NCBI RefSeq assembly: GCF_001404985.1
Contig: NZ_JRLF01000006.1
Span: forward strand, 62,001-126,000
Direction of reading: 5' to 3'
Source: Flavobacterium aquidurense
GTDB taxonomy: Bacteria; Bacteroidota; Bacteroidia; Flavobacteriales; Flavobacteriaceae
Length of the DNA: 64,000 nucleotides
Position numbers and translations under genes: made by a program
In this document: one piece after another, positions 25,329-33,846 of the stretch
Layout of the letters: each line of letters opens with the position of its first letter
Position numbering within the stretch: position 1 is the first letter of the stretch
The notes under the pieces: generated by a model
Databases searched by the model: none
What the model was told of the DNA's origin: nothing
What the model saw: only the letters and a program-made list of their open reading frames with translations

Positions 25329-25880
25329 TTACTCTTTCCCTCCAAGCAAACCTTGTTGCCAGTCTTTTAATTCCTGCCATTTTCCCTGATAAGCCAGAAA
25401 GGCTTGTTTTGCCCAGGTTCCCGGATTATGAATGGCAAAATTTTCTCCGCCCGCATTAAGAATTGACTGCAATTTTTCAGTTGATGTTTCTGATAATTCC
25501 TGCCAGGTTGCAATTCCTGCTGCGTTTAGTAAAGCTTCAATCTTAGGCCCGATTCCTTCAACGATTTTCAAATCGTTTTCTTTGATTTTTTTTCCATAAA
25601 CAGTTGATGCCAGTACTTCATCAAACAAAAACGCCGGAGCTGTAGCAGAAGCAAAAGATTGTCCGGAAGCCGAAATGGTAGTTTTTGATGCTAAATCATC
25701 CTCTAAAGAAGAAATTTTTGCGTTCAAATTTTTTGTATTTGCTTTACAGGCATCTAAATCAGCCTGCAATGATGAAGCAAGTGAATCATCTCCTTTAGAA
25801 TTCATTTTTCCTAGTAAGTAACCTAAAATTCCACAGATTAATCCAACTAGCACAGGTATTAAGATACATGGTATATTCAT
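25329..25880 (-). CDS. Membrane-anchored helix-hairpin-helix protein
   Basis: The 183-residue protein has an N-terminal helix (IPCILIPVLVGLICGILGYLLG) that anchors it. A coiled-coil segment follows (residues 30-65, with heptad-like Leu/Ile spacing). Then comes an HhH-type domain with DLKIVEGIGPKIEALLNAAG and a second helical pair (NPGTWAKQAFLAYQGKW). HhH modules of this kind usually bind DNA or other proteins; here the anchor suggests an envelope role. The ATG lies 19 nt past the OmpA-family stop codon, so the two genes form one operon. Confidence 0.75.
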   Translation of the reverse strand: MNIPCILIPVLVGLICGILGYLLGKMNSKGDDSLASSLQADLDACKANTKNLNAKISSLEDDLASKTTISASGQSFASATAPAFLFDEVLASTVYGKKIKENDLKIVEGIGPKIEALLNAAGIATWQELSETSTEKLQSILNAGGENFAIHNPGTWAKQAFLAYQGKWQELKDWQQGLLGGKE

Positions 25881-25899
25881 AATAGTATATTTTGATTTA

Positions 25900-26811
25900 T
25901 TATTTGATTGTAATTACGGTTCTTCTGTTAGTCGCTTTTCCTTCAGCCGTATTATTGTCACCAATAGGTTCGTCAGGTCCTTTTGATTCAGTGGTAATAC
26001 GACTGTCTTCAATGCCTTTTTCAGATAAATAATTTTTAGAAAAATCGGCACGTTTTTGGGCAAGGATGATATTAGAATCACGATTTCCAACATTATCACT
26101 ATGGCCAGTCACTAAAATAACAGCATCTTTTTCATGTTTCATATATTGTACTAAATCTGCCACTTTCTGATTTTCGACATCTGTCAGTTTATCACTGGAT
26201 TTATTGGTGTTAAAATGCAGTATTAAAGGATCTTGATTAATTTTATTTTTCAAAACTACCCATTCATCAGTTGCATCGGGAGTTGCCTCCAATGTTTCAA
26301 ATTTGTATTCGGCCGGACCTAAAAGTGTATCTGAACTTGTTTTCCATTTATCAATTATCTGACCTTTAGTATCAAATTGCGAATCTGATAAACCTTTAGA
26401 GATAAAATACTTCTTTATATCATTTGCTCTTGCAAGACCAAGATTTTCATACGAAGTACTATTGGTTTCATCCGAAGTAGCATAACCGGTGATGGTAATT
26501 TTTTGTTTTGGATTTGCAATTAAAAATTTTTTAAGATTTTCAATTCCAATTGCTACAGAATCACTAACAGGCAGTATGACTGCAAAACTGTTTTTCAGAA
26601 ACTTGATGTTATCGTTTGTATGATAATCAATTCCCGAACCATTTAGAATAAAAGGGACAAAATTAGTCTCCTCAGCTACCACTGCTGGTGCTTTTTCAGT
26701 ATCAGGCGCTGGTGTTTTTATAGTACAATTGCAACAAAAGTTTACATACAAGTAAGTACCTAAAATAATGGTTATTGCAATGCCTAATAGATAAAGTGCT
26801 TTTTTAGACAT
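25900..26811 (-). CDS. OmpA-family peptidoglycan-binding protein
   Basis: The protein has 303 residues from the ATG at 26811. An upstream in-frame ATG at 26871 would place the -7 box (26835-26842) inside the gene, so it was rejected. After one membrane helix (ALYLLGIAITIILGTYLYVNF) and the Cys-rich FCCNC come two OmpA-like repeats. The first is degenerate, with ITITGYATSDETNS and LARANDIKKYF. The second is complete, with ILVTGHSDNVGNRDSN, LAQKRADFSKNYL and NRRTVITI. It probably anchors the envelope to peptidoglycan from the inner membrane. Confidence 0.88.
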   Translation of the reverse strand: MSKKALYLLGIAITIILGTYLYVNFCCNCTIKTPAPDTEKAPAVVAEETNFVPFILNGSGIDYHTNDNIKFLKNSFAVILPVSDSVAIGIENLKKFLIANPKQKITITGYATSDETNSTSYENLGLARANDIKKYFISKGLSDSQFDTKGQIIDKWKTSSDTLLGPAEYKFETLEATPDATDEWVVLKNKINQDPLILHFNTNKSSDKLTDVENQKVADLVQYMKHEKDAVILVTGHSDNVGNRDSNIILAQKRADFSKNYLSEKGIEDSRITTESKGPDEPIGDNNTAEGKATNRRTVITIK

Positions 26812-26834
26812 AAGTGATGGAGTTAAGATTCTAT

Positions 26835-26842
26835 CAAATTTA
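26835..26842 (-). promoter_or_regulatory. -7 box of the OmpA/HhH operon
   Basis: The minus strand reads TAAATTTG, an exact match 24 nt before the ATG at 26811. Confidence 0.5.
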
Positions 26843-27008
26843 ACAAAAAAATAAATACATAATACATTCATACTCCGATATTTAGAATCTAAATATCTAA
26901 TTTTTAGATGATTATATTTTTGAAGTAAATCTCATAGATAAAAAAATCTTCATTTTAGGAGTGAATTAAATTAAGTAACTTGCATAAAATTTAATTTAAT
27001 ACAGAGAA

Positions 27009-27485
27009 ATGGTCGAAATAGAAAGAAAGTTTCTTGTAAAATCAGAAGATTTTAAAGAACAGGCTTTTACTCAAAATAAAATTGCTCAGGGATATTTAAG
27101 TTCAATCCCGGAAAGAACCGTTCGGGTTAGGATTAAAGGAAATAGAGGCTTTATTACCATAAAAGGAATTGGAAAACAAGGCGGAATGTCCCGTTTTGAA
27201 TGGGAAAATGAAATTCCCGTTGATGAAGCTCAGGAATTACTTAAATTATGCGAAAAAGGCAAAATAGAAAAGACCCGTTTTGAGATAAAGTCAGGAAAAC
27301 ATGTTTTTGAAGTAGATGAATTTTACGGAGAAAATGAAGGTTTAATAATGGCAGAAATCGAACTGGAATCTGAAACAGAATCGTTTGAGAAACCAGATTG
27401 GTTAGGGGAAGAAGTGACCAATGATCCAAGATATTATAATGCTTATCTGAGCAAAAAACCTTTTAAAGACTGGGAAAAACAATAG
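27009..27485 (+). CDS. CYTH domain protein (inorganic triphosphatase-like)
   Basis: The 158-residue protein opens MVEIERKF, the ExExK motif (E3, E5, K7) that defines CYTH triphosphate tunnel enzymes. Alternating charged residues such as RVRIKG, ITIKG, EVDEF and AEIELE line the expected tunnel. Bacterial members hydrolyse tripolyphosphate or similar substrates with Mg2+ or Mn2+. The YpdA gene starts 4 nt after its stop codon, so the two are co-transcribed. Confidence 0.92.
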   Translation: MVEIERKFLVKSEDFKEQAFTQNKIAQGYLSSIPERTVRVRIKGNRGFITIKGIGKQGGMSRFEWENEIPVDEAQELLKLCEKGKIEKTRFEIKSGKHVFEVDEFYGENEGLIMAEIELESETESFEKPDWLGEEVTNDPRYYNAYLSKKPFKDWEKQ

Positions 27486-27489
27486 TACT

Positions 27490-28458
27490 ATGACAGAACA
27501 ATATGATTTAATCATTGTTGGAGGCGGTCCTATTGGTCTTGCTTGTGCAATAGAAGCTCAAAAGAAAAACCTGCGTTATTTGATCATAGAAAAGGGTGCA
27601 ATTGTAAACAGTATTTTCAACTATCCTTTGTATATGACTTTTTTTTCAACAGCAGAAAGACTGGAAATTGGAGATATTCCGTTTAATTGCTTGGCACCAA
27701 AGCCTGGCCGTCAAGAAGCGCTGGAATATTATCGTAATATACATCGCTACTTTAATTTTAACATTAACTTATTTGAACAAGTTACACAGGTTGAAAAATT
27801 AGAAAATAAACGATTTCAAATCACAACAAACAAAACTTCATACGACGCTAAGAATGTGATTATTGCTACCGGATTTTATGACATTCCAATTACAATGAAT
27901 GTAAAAGGGGAGGAGTTGCCAAAAGTACGTCATTATTATAAAGAAGCACATGAATACGCTTTTAGAAATATTTTAGTTGTGGGTGCTAATAATTCATCTG
28001 TTGATGCAGCGCTAGAATGTTGGAGAAAAGGAGCAAATGTTACAATGGTTATTCGTAAAAACGAAATAAACAATCGGGTGAAATATTGGGTAAAACCAGA
28101 TATCGAAAACCGGATCACCGAAGGCAGTATTAAGGCTTATTTTGAATCTAATATTACTGAAATTAGTGAAGATAAAGTCGAAATTGAAACTCCAAACGGA
28201 AAAGTTACAATTGAAAATGATTTTGTCTTAGCATTAACAGGTTATAAACCAGATTTGACTTTTCTTGAAAAAATGGGAATTCAATTATCTGAAGATGAAT
28301 TAAAAACACCAACATATAATACTGAAACGATGGAGACAAATATCGAAGGTTTATTTCTGGCAGGTGTTGTTTGTGGCGGCATGCAAACTCATAAGTGGTT
28401 TATTGAAAACTCACGTGTTCACGCAACTATGATTGTGGATTATATTGCTTCTAAGTAA
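27490..28458 (+). CDS. ypdA: YpdA-family FAD/NADPH disulfide reductase-like protein
   Basis: The 322-residue flavoprotein opens YDLIIVGGGPIGLACAIEAQ (FAD site). The NADPH-binding loop reads ILVVGANNSSVDAALE, and the C-terminal FAD contact is FLAGVVCGGMQTHKWFIEN. YpdA reduces bacillithiol disulfide in Firmicutes and lacks the CxxC of thioredoxin reductase, as seen here. Whether this species makes bacillithiol cannot be judged from the window. SelO and MsrA follow on the opposite strand. Confidence 0.9.
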   Translation: MTEQYDLIIVGGGPIGLACAIEAQKKNLRYLIIEKGAIVNSIFNYPLYMTFFSTAERLEIGDIPFNCLAPKPGRQEALEYYRNIHRYFNFNINLFEQVTQVEKLENKRFQITTNKTSYDAKNVIIATGFYDIPITMNVKGEELPKVRHYYKEAHEYAFRNILVVGANNSSVDAALECWRKGANVTMVIRKNEINNRVKYWVKPDIENRITEGSIKAYFESNITEISEDKVEIETPNGKVTIENDFVLALTGYKPDLTFLEKMGIQLSEDELKTPTYNTETMETNIEGLFLAGVVCGGMQTHKWFIENSRVHATMIVDYIASK

Positions 28459-28502
28459 AAAAGTTTGCCACTAATTTCACGAAATTAGTGACAAAATAGC
28501 TT

Positions 28503-30071
28503 TTATGAACTACAAGAAAGCATAGAACAACCTACTTTAGAGCGAGCCCAATCCGGTCGTTTTGCAAACCATTTTTGATATTCGGGTTGTTCATCATACG
28601 GCTTTTGCAACAATATATATAATTCATTTATTAGGGAATAATCTGCTTTGTCAGCGGCATCAATAGCCAATTGCGACATATAATTTCGGAGCACATATTT
28701 AGGATTAATAGTATTCATTTTTTCAGATCTGTCATCATCTGATAATGTTTCAGTATTTAATCTTTCGAGATAAACAACAAACCATTTTTTCCATGAATCT
28801 AAAATATCCCCCGAAATTTCTTCTGGTATATAAAATGAATATTGAATTTTTTCGATCGCCTCATCAACTGAATCAGTCTTTTTAATCTGGCTTAAATTTC
28901 TAAAAAAGATTGTCATATCAGTTTCAGATAATTGTAAAACCGTGTCTAAAGCTATTATTAATTTACTGTCAGCTTCAGTAGAAGTAAATATTCCTAACTT
29001 GCTTAAAAACATTTTTTTATAATCTGAATCAAAATCATTAATAAATGATTCTAAGATTTTTTCCAAAGGTTCTGCCTCATTAATTAAAGGATAAAGGGCA
29101 TTCGCTAATTGATACAAGTTCCACTGTGCAATTTGAGGCTGATTGCCAAAACGATATCTTCTGTTTTGACTGTCTGTAGTATTTGGAGTCCAGTTTGGAT
29201 CATAGTTTTCTAACCAGCCGTAAGGACCGTAATCAATCGTGATTCCGTGAACCGACATATTATCTGTATTCATTACGCCATGCACGAAACCTACACGCTG
29301 CCAATGCAAAATCATTTCACGGGTTTTATCAGCAACTGTTTTAAAAAACTGTACATACTGCTCTTTTGGTTCGCCTTTAATTTCGGGGAAATAATATTTT
29401 ATATTGTACTCAACAAATTGCTTTAAATTTTTAAGTTCATTTCTTGCAGTCAGCATTTCAAAACTTCCAAAACGTATAAAAGACGGAGCAACGCGGCAAA
29501 CAATAGCACCTTTTTCGTAAGCTGGATTTCCGTTATATAAAATATCGCGTAAAACCTGATCTCCTGATAACATAAGCGAAAGTGATCGGGTAGTGGGAAC
29601 ACCTAAATGATGCATCGCCTCAGCACATAAATATTCTCTCACAGAAGAACGTAAAACTGCTAAACCATCAGCGGTTCTGGAGTATGGCGTTTTTCCGGCT
29701 CCTTTTAATTGAAGTGTAAAAAACTCATTATTATGCTCTACTTCAGTCAAATTGATAGCACGGCCATCACCCAATTGTCCTGCCCAGTTCCCAAATTGAT
29801 GTCCGGCATAACACATGGCATACGGACGTGTGTCCGGAAGGATTTCTTTTCCTGAAAAAGCATTCAAAAAGGATTCAGATTGAATTTCACCTATTGAAAT
29901 TCCCACTAATTCAGCAACTTCTTCAGAAGCGTGAATCAATACCGGATTTGAAGGTTTTGTTGGGTCTACATAAGAAAAAACAGCATTGGAAACCTGACGA
30001 ATTTCATTTGTTTCGTTAGGATCTGCAGGTAATTCAGTAGTAAATCGATTCTTTATTTTTAAATTTTTCAT
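28503..30071 (-). CDS. selO: SelO-family protein adenylyltransferase (YdiU)
   Basis: The 522-residue pseudokinase has the SelO nucleotide motifs QLKGAGKTPYSRTADGLAVLRSSVREYL, HGVMNTDNMSVHG and ITIDYGPYGWLE. SelO transfers AMP to Ser/Thr/Tyr hydroxyls of proteins, including redox enzymes, and is itself redox-controlled. The C-terminus is GCSMLSCSS: a Cys at the third-last position, where eukaryotic SelO has selenocysteine. It is convergent with ypdA and lies upstream of msrA's 3' end, within a redox-themed neighbourhood. Confidence 0.93.
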   Translation of the reverse strand: MKNLKIKNRFTTELPADPNETNEIRQVSNAVFSYVDPTKPSNPVLIHASEEVAELVGISIGEIQSESFLNAFSGKEILPDTRPYAMCYAGHQFGNWAGQLGDGRAINLTEVEHNNEFFTLQLKGAGKTPYSRTADGLAVLRSSVREYLCAEAMHHLGVPTTRSLSLMLSGDQVLRDILYNGNPAYEKGAIVCRVAPSFIRFGSFEMLTARNELKNLKQFVEYNIKYYFPEIKGEPKEQYVQFFKTVADKTREMILHWQRVGFVHGVMNTDNMSVHGITIDYGPYGWLENYDPNWTPNTTDSQNRRYRFGNQPQIAQWNLYQLANALYPLINEAEPLEKILESFINDFDSDYKKMFLSKLGIFTSTEADSKLIIALDTVLQLSETDMTIFFRNLSQIKKTDSVDEAIEKIQYSFYIPEEISGDILDSWKKWFVVYLERLNTETLSDDDRSEKMNTINPKYVLRNYMSQLAIDAADKADYSLINELYILLQKPYDEQPEYQKWFAKRPDWARSKVGCSMLSCSS

Positions 30072-30090
30072 TTGAATTTTTATTTTTTTG

Positions 30091-30182
30091 CCACAAATTA
30101 TACAGATTAAAATGATTCTTTTTAAATCTCTAAGAGATCAATAAGTAAGTGAGGAGAATCATTCTAATCCTTCTAATCTGTG
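30091..30182. repeat. Dispersed intergenic repeat, copy 2, as an imperfect inverted pair
   Basis: 30091-30117 matches 3735-3761 with four substitutions. The other end, 30153-30182, is a partial inverse copy (AGAATCATTCTAATCC, then TAATCTGTG). Together they form a long imperfect hairpin between msrA and selO. The minus strand also carries TATAATTTGTGG, close to a -7 box, 40 nt before selO. Confidence 0.65.
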
Positions 30183-30195
30183 TCAAAATCTTTAA

Positions 30196-30729
30196 TTAGT
30201 CCACTAACTTATCTGCGTACATTTTTTGTAATTTCTGTACTTTCGGATCTATTACAATCTGGCAATAACGCGCATCCTGATTGTTGTTATAATAATTTTG
30301 ATGATCTTCTTCTGCGTTGTAAAACACTTCAAAAGCTTTTAATTCAGTTACAATCGAATCTTCATAAAAAGGTTTGACTTCTTCTAAAACTTGTTTCGCA
30401 ATTGCTTTCTGTTCTTCATCATGACACAAAATAATAGAACGATATTGTGTTCCTGAATCAGCTCCCTGACGATTTAAGGTTGTTGGATCGTGACTTGTCA
30501 TGAAAATAAAAATAAGATCATGATATGAAATTATGTCAGGATTAAATGTAACTTGTATCACTTCTGCATGTCCTGTCCTGCCAGTACAAACTTCACGATA
30601 TGGAGGATTTTTGATAAAACCTCCTGAAAAACCTGATTTTAAAGATTCTACTCCTTTTAAACGCTGGATTACAGCTTCAATACACCAAAAACATCCGCCA
30701 CCGAAAGTAGCTACTGATAAATTTTCCAT
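30196..30729 (-). CDS. msrA: Peptide methionine sulfoxide reductase A
   Basis: The 177-residue protein has catalytic Cys13 in FGGGCFWCIEA and the conserved GYSGG-equivalent segment SGFSGG. Also present are the HAEVIQV region and a Tyr/Glu-rich NAEEDHQNYYNNN stretch. It reduces methionine-S-sulfoxide in proteins, recycling through cysteines and thioredoxin. No signal peptide, so it is cytoplasmic. msrB is not adjacent. Confidence 0.96.
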   Translation of the reverse strand: MENLSVATFGGGCFWCIEAVIQRLKGVESLKSGFSGGFIKNPPYREVCTGRTGHAEVIQVTFNPDIISYHDLIFIFMTSHDPTTLNRQGADSGTQYRSIILCHDEEQKAIAKQVLEEVKPFYEDSIVTELKAFEVFYNAEEDHQNYYNNNQDARYCQIVIDPKVQKLQKMYADKLVD

Positions 30730-30880
30730 AAATGGTATTGTTTAGTTTTACTTGCCCTATTAATCCGATAGAATATTGTGATAAATTATTAAAAAAACGA
30801 CAATTTAAGTAAAGATACTAAGCGGTTATGTAATGTTTGAAGTTTACAATTGATAAATTCGCAATTATATAAAAAAGCAA

Positions 30881-30888
30881 TATATTTG
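30881..30888 (+). promoter_or_regulatory. -7 box of the class V aminotransferase gene
   Basis: TATATTTG, exact match, lies 21 nt before the ATG at 30910 and downstream of the in-frame TTG at 30850. This excludes the longer frame. Confidence 0.65.
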
Positions 30889-30909
30889 CAGTCAAACTCA
30901 GGCACACTA

Positions 30910-32397
30910 ATGAATAGCAAAAATAATACCATCACTCTGGAAACTTATTTTCAGGATTTTAGACAACATATTGTTGGAATTGATCAGGAATTTACTTCTC
31001 CATACGGCAAGAAAAAAATCATTTATACAGATTGGACGGCCAGCGGAAGGTTATATCGCCCTATTGAAGAGAAACTTCTCAATGAATTTGGACCTTTTGT
31101 AGCGAATACTCATACAGAAACAACTGTGTCAGGTACTGCCATGACAAAAGCATATCATCATGCCAGAAATATCATCAAACGTCATACAAATGCAAATCAG
31201 GATGATGTTTTGATTACTGACGGAACAGGAATGACAGGTGTTGTAAATAAATTTCAACGTATTTTGGGTTTGAAAATTCCTGAAAATCTAAAAGATTTTA
31301 TTAATGTTCCGGCAGAAAAAAAACCAATTGTTTTTATTTCACATATGGAGCACCATTCTAATCAAACATCATGGTTAGAGACTATTGCTGATGTTGAAAT
31401 TATTCCGTCTTGTGAAAAAGGACTTTTTTGTTTGGATAATTTAGAGGTGTTATTAGAAAAGTATGCTGACAGAACGATCAAAATTGCCTCTATAACATCA
31501 TGTTCGAATGTTACAGGTTTAAAAACTCCTTTTCATGAAGCTGCAAAATTAATGCACCAACATAACGGAGTTTGTTTTGTAGATTTTGCCTGTTCCGGAC
31601 CTTACGTAGAAATTGACATGCATCCTGAAGATCCAGAATCGTATCTTGATGCTATTTTCTTTTCTCCACATAAATTTTTAGGCGGGCCGGGAACTTCGGG
31701 AGTTTTGATTTTTAATAAAAAACTATACAATAATATGATTCCTGATTGTCCTGGCGGAGGAACTGTAAGCTGGACAAATCCTTGGGGTGAACATAAATAT
31801 ATTGACAATATCGAAGATCGTGAAGATGGTGGTACTCCGGGTTTCCTGCAAGTTATAAAAACAGCGCTGGCAATTGAGCTGAAAGAAGAAATGGGAATTG
31901 AAAATATCCTGCAGCGCGAACACGAAATTGTTGATTATGTTTTTAATGAACTTGGTGCGGTTTCTAACATTAAAATTTTAGCCGGTCAACATACGAACCG
32001 ACTTGGTGTTATTTCTTTTTTTATTGAAGATCTTCATTTTAATTTAGGTGTAAAATTACTGAATGACAAATTTGGAATTCAAACCAGGGGAGGATGCAGC
32101 TGTGCCGGTACTTATGGGCATTTTTTACTGCATGTAGATCAGGAAACTTCAAATAAACTGGTAAACGAAATTACCATTGGCGATTTGATCAAAAAACCGG
32201 GATGGATTAGAATGTCAATTCACCCAACAACAACTGATAAAGAAATTGCTTTGGTTTGCGAAAGTATTAAAGATCTCGCTAAGAATCACAAAACATGGGC
32301 TTTAGATTATTCGTATAATAAAAATACAAACGAGTTTATTCATAAAAATGCAAATTCATTTGAAGATGAATTAGTTGCCGGTTGGTTTAAAAGCTAA
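30910..32397 (+). CDS. Class V aminotransferase-fold PLP enzyme (cysteine desulfurase-like)
   Basis: The protein has 495 residues from the ATG at 30910. The fold-type I core contains the PLP-lysine segment FFSPHKFLGGPGTSGVLIF and the PLP-ring contact HMEHHSNQTSWLE. A C-terminal cysteine motif RGGCSCAGTYGHFLL recalls the catalytic loop of cysteine desulfurases. It is about 90 residues longer than SufS/IscS, and no Fe-S assembly genes lie nearby, so the substrate is open. It ends in its own terminator. Confidence 0.85.
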   Translation: MNSKNNTITLETYFQDFRQHIVGIDQEFTSPYGKKKIIYTDWTASGRLYRPIEEKLLNEFGPFVANTHTETTVSGTAMTKAYHHARNIIKRHTNANQDDVLITDGTGMTGVVNKFQRILGLKIPENLKDFINVPAEKKPIVFISHMEHHSNQTSWLETIADVEIIPSCEKGLFCLDNLEVLLEKYADRTIKIASITSCSNVTGLKTPFHEAAKLMHQHNGVCFVDFACSGPYVEIDMHPEDPESYLDAIFFSPHKFLGGPGTSGVLIFNKKLYNNMIPDCPGGGTVSWTNPWGEHKYIDNIEDREDGGTPGFLQVIKTALAIELKEEMGIENILQREHEIVDYVFNELGAVSNIKILAGQHTNRLGVISFFIEDLHFNLGVKLLNDKFGIQTRGGCSCAGTYGHFLLHVDQETSNKLVNEITIGDLIKKPGWIRMSIHPTTTDKEIALVCESIKDLAKNHKTWALDYSYNKNTNEFIHKNANSFEDELVAGWFKS

Positions 32398-32462
32398 AAA
32401 CAAGCTTTTTCTTTTAAACAAATAAAGCGCAAATATTTTGATCTTATAACATTAGAAAACAT

Positions 32463-32507
32463 AAAGTTCGCAAAGCTGTTTCAAAACAAAGCTTTTCGAA
32501 CTTTTTT
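32463..32507 (+). terminator. Terminator of the class V aminotransferase gene
   Basis: AAAGTTCG plus AAAGCT (32463-32477) pair with AGCTTT plus CGAACTTT (32490-32504) with one C-T mismatch, followed by TTT. Confidence 0.75.
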
Positions 32508-32789
32508 ATAAAAATCAATCTAGTTTACGAAATCACTTTTATTTCTTATGAATGATAATTTTCTGGTTAGCCCCGATAGAGCCGATATACTTTGAGAGGA
32601 ACGAACAAAGATAAAGGCGAAAGCGGGAACAAAAAGTCTTGAAAAAACAGATTTATGTGCTCCCTAAAATTAAGTTACATAATTAGACGTACACCGCCAA
32701 GATCAGAAACAGATAATCTTACCGGAAGGCAAATAAGTATAAAGTAAACTAAAGAGAATATCTTAGTTCTGGATTTTTTACAAAACAAA
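32508..32789. other. Gene-free spacer with a REP-like element
   Basis: Apart from the REP-like element at 32568-32629, I see no frame or RNA signal. The tail (ACCGCCAAGATCAGAAACAG to TACCGGAAGG) is GC-richer than its surroundings and may be a fragment of something older. Confidence 0.4.
32568..32629. repeat. REP-like element, second copy (inverted orientation)
   Basis: It begins TAGCCCCGATA and ends AAAGGCGAAAGCGGGAA, the reverse complement of the flanks of the 22191-22270 element. The interior pairs weakly (CTTTG with CAAAG) and differs from the first copy, so flanks rather than core are conserved. Confidence 0.65.
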
Positions 32790-33260
32790 TTATTTTGACT
32801 CCTGAAACTTTTTTAGTGATAACAAGGCTTGTTCCTGAATTTTTTTATGAAAGTAGCCTGTCCATCCCAATAAATAACCTGTAAGTCCAAAAGCTTGTTT
32901 TGACCACTTCCAAACATTAAAACTATCCGTATGTTTGATAATAAGTCCGTCTTGAAATACAAATTCGGCAGAAACTCTATTGATTACTTTTCTATTTGTT
33001 TTACTGAAATTATAGGTTGCAATCCATTTTGCAGATCCAGAAACATCATCTGCTTTTATATTTGAAAATTCAATTTTGATATTGCCTTTACTTCTTAAAA
33101 TCAACATTTCCCACATTTTAGAAACCTGGTCTTCTTTAAGTAAACCAAATGCAGGATCAACAAAATGAATTTTAGGATGGTAGCATTCACTCATAGTTTT
33201 AGCATCAGCGTTTGCAAAAGCAGTATAGAATTTAGTAATTAAGGCTTCGTTAGAATTCAT
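32790..33260 (-). CDS. NTF2-like (SnoaL/DUF4440-type) protein
   Basis: The 156-residue single-domain protein of the NTF2 fold opens NEALITKFYTAFANADAKTMSECYHP, a typical start for this group. Conserved barrel strands follow (IHFVDPAFG, RVSAEFVFQDGLIIKH). The fold is used both for enzymes (isomerases, cyclases) and for binding; no catalytic set is evident. It is the last gene of the minus-strand cluster, 52 nt after the secreted protein gene. Confidence 0.82.
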   Translation of the reverse strand: MNSNEALITKFYTAFANADAKTMSECYHPKIHFVDPAFGLLKEDQVSKMWEMLILRSKGNIKIEFSNIKADDVSGSAKWIATYNFSKTNRKVINRVSAEFVFQDGLIIKHTDSFNVWKWSKQAFGLTGYLLGWTGYFHKKIQEQALLSLKKFQESK

Positions 33261-33312
33261 AGGATATTAAAATTAGATATAAATATAAGATTTATTAGAG
33301 CAAATATTTTAT

Positions 33313-33837
33313 TTATAATGCACTAATTGCTGCAGCTGTATCAAATGTTTTTTTTGATTTATCGAAGGCCGTCGAAAAATAAGACATTTTATTCGAAGCT
33401 GTAAAATAGCCCGTTTGATCACCAAAAGTTGCAGTGTTTCCTTTTACTATAAATCTAATTCCTTTAATATCATTTTTTTTAAGCTTAATCATTTCAGCCG
33501 GAGTAAAATAATAGTATGAAGATGTTTTACCTTCGATAGTTTCATTACTGTTTTTATCGACACACGGTATAACATCCCCATTTGCTAAATCAACATATAA
33601 ACCACCTGAAATACGGGTTTTATCATTTGTGGTTTGTATGCTTATTTTTAAAACTCCTCCTTTTTCTGTTTTCGCAATCTGAACATTTGCTTCGCCTGTA
33701 TATACATATTTTTCACAAATAAAAGTATAATCCTGTGTGGCGGGATAAGGTTTTGAACCTTTTATGCTCATAGTTTCCTGAGCGTTTGCAAATGTCGAAA
33801 TTAACAATATTATTAAAAGAGATAGTTTTAAATTCAT
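33313..33837 (-). CDS. Secreted protein of unknown function
   Basis: The 174-residue protein has a signal peptide (MNLKLSLLIILLISTFANAQ) followed by a beta-rich domain with KPYPATQDYTFICEKYVYTGEANVQI and GGLYVDLANGDVIPC. The two Cys in these segments could pair. I recognise no family. It is 9 nt downstream of the lipoprotein gene, so both are likely translated from one mRNA. Confidence 0.7.
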   Translation of the reverse strand: MNLKLSLLIILLISTFANAQETMSIKGSKPYPATQDYTFICEKYVYTGEANVQIAKTEKGGVLKISIQTTNDKTRISGGLYVDLANGDVIPCVDKNSNETIEGKTSSYYYFTPAEMIKLKKNDIKGIRFIVKGNTATFGDQTGYFTASNKMSYFSTAFDKSKKTFDTAAAISAL

Positions 33838-33846
33838 AGTTTTATT

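Noticed and set aside
26812-26871. Upstream ATG of the OmpA-family gene
   Set aside because: A TAAATTTG box lies between this ATG and the one at 26811, and the extra residues precede the membrane anchor.
28469-28490. Perfect CACTAATTTC-AC-GAAATTAGTG hairpin between ypdA and selO as a terminator
   Set aside because: A 10-bp stem, but no T-run of useful length on either side; it may slow convergent transcription only.
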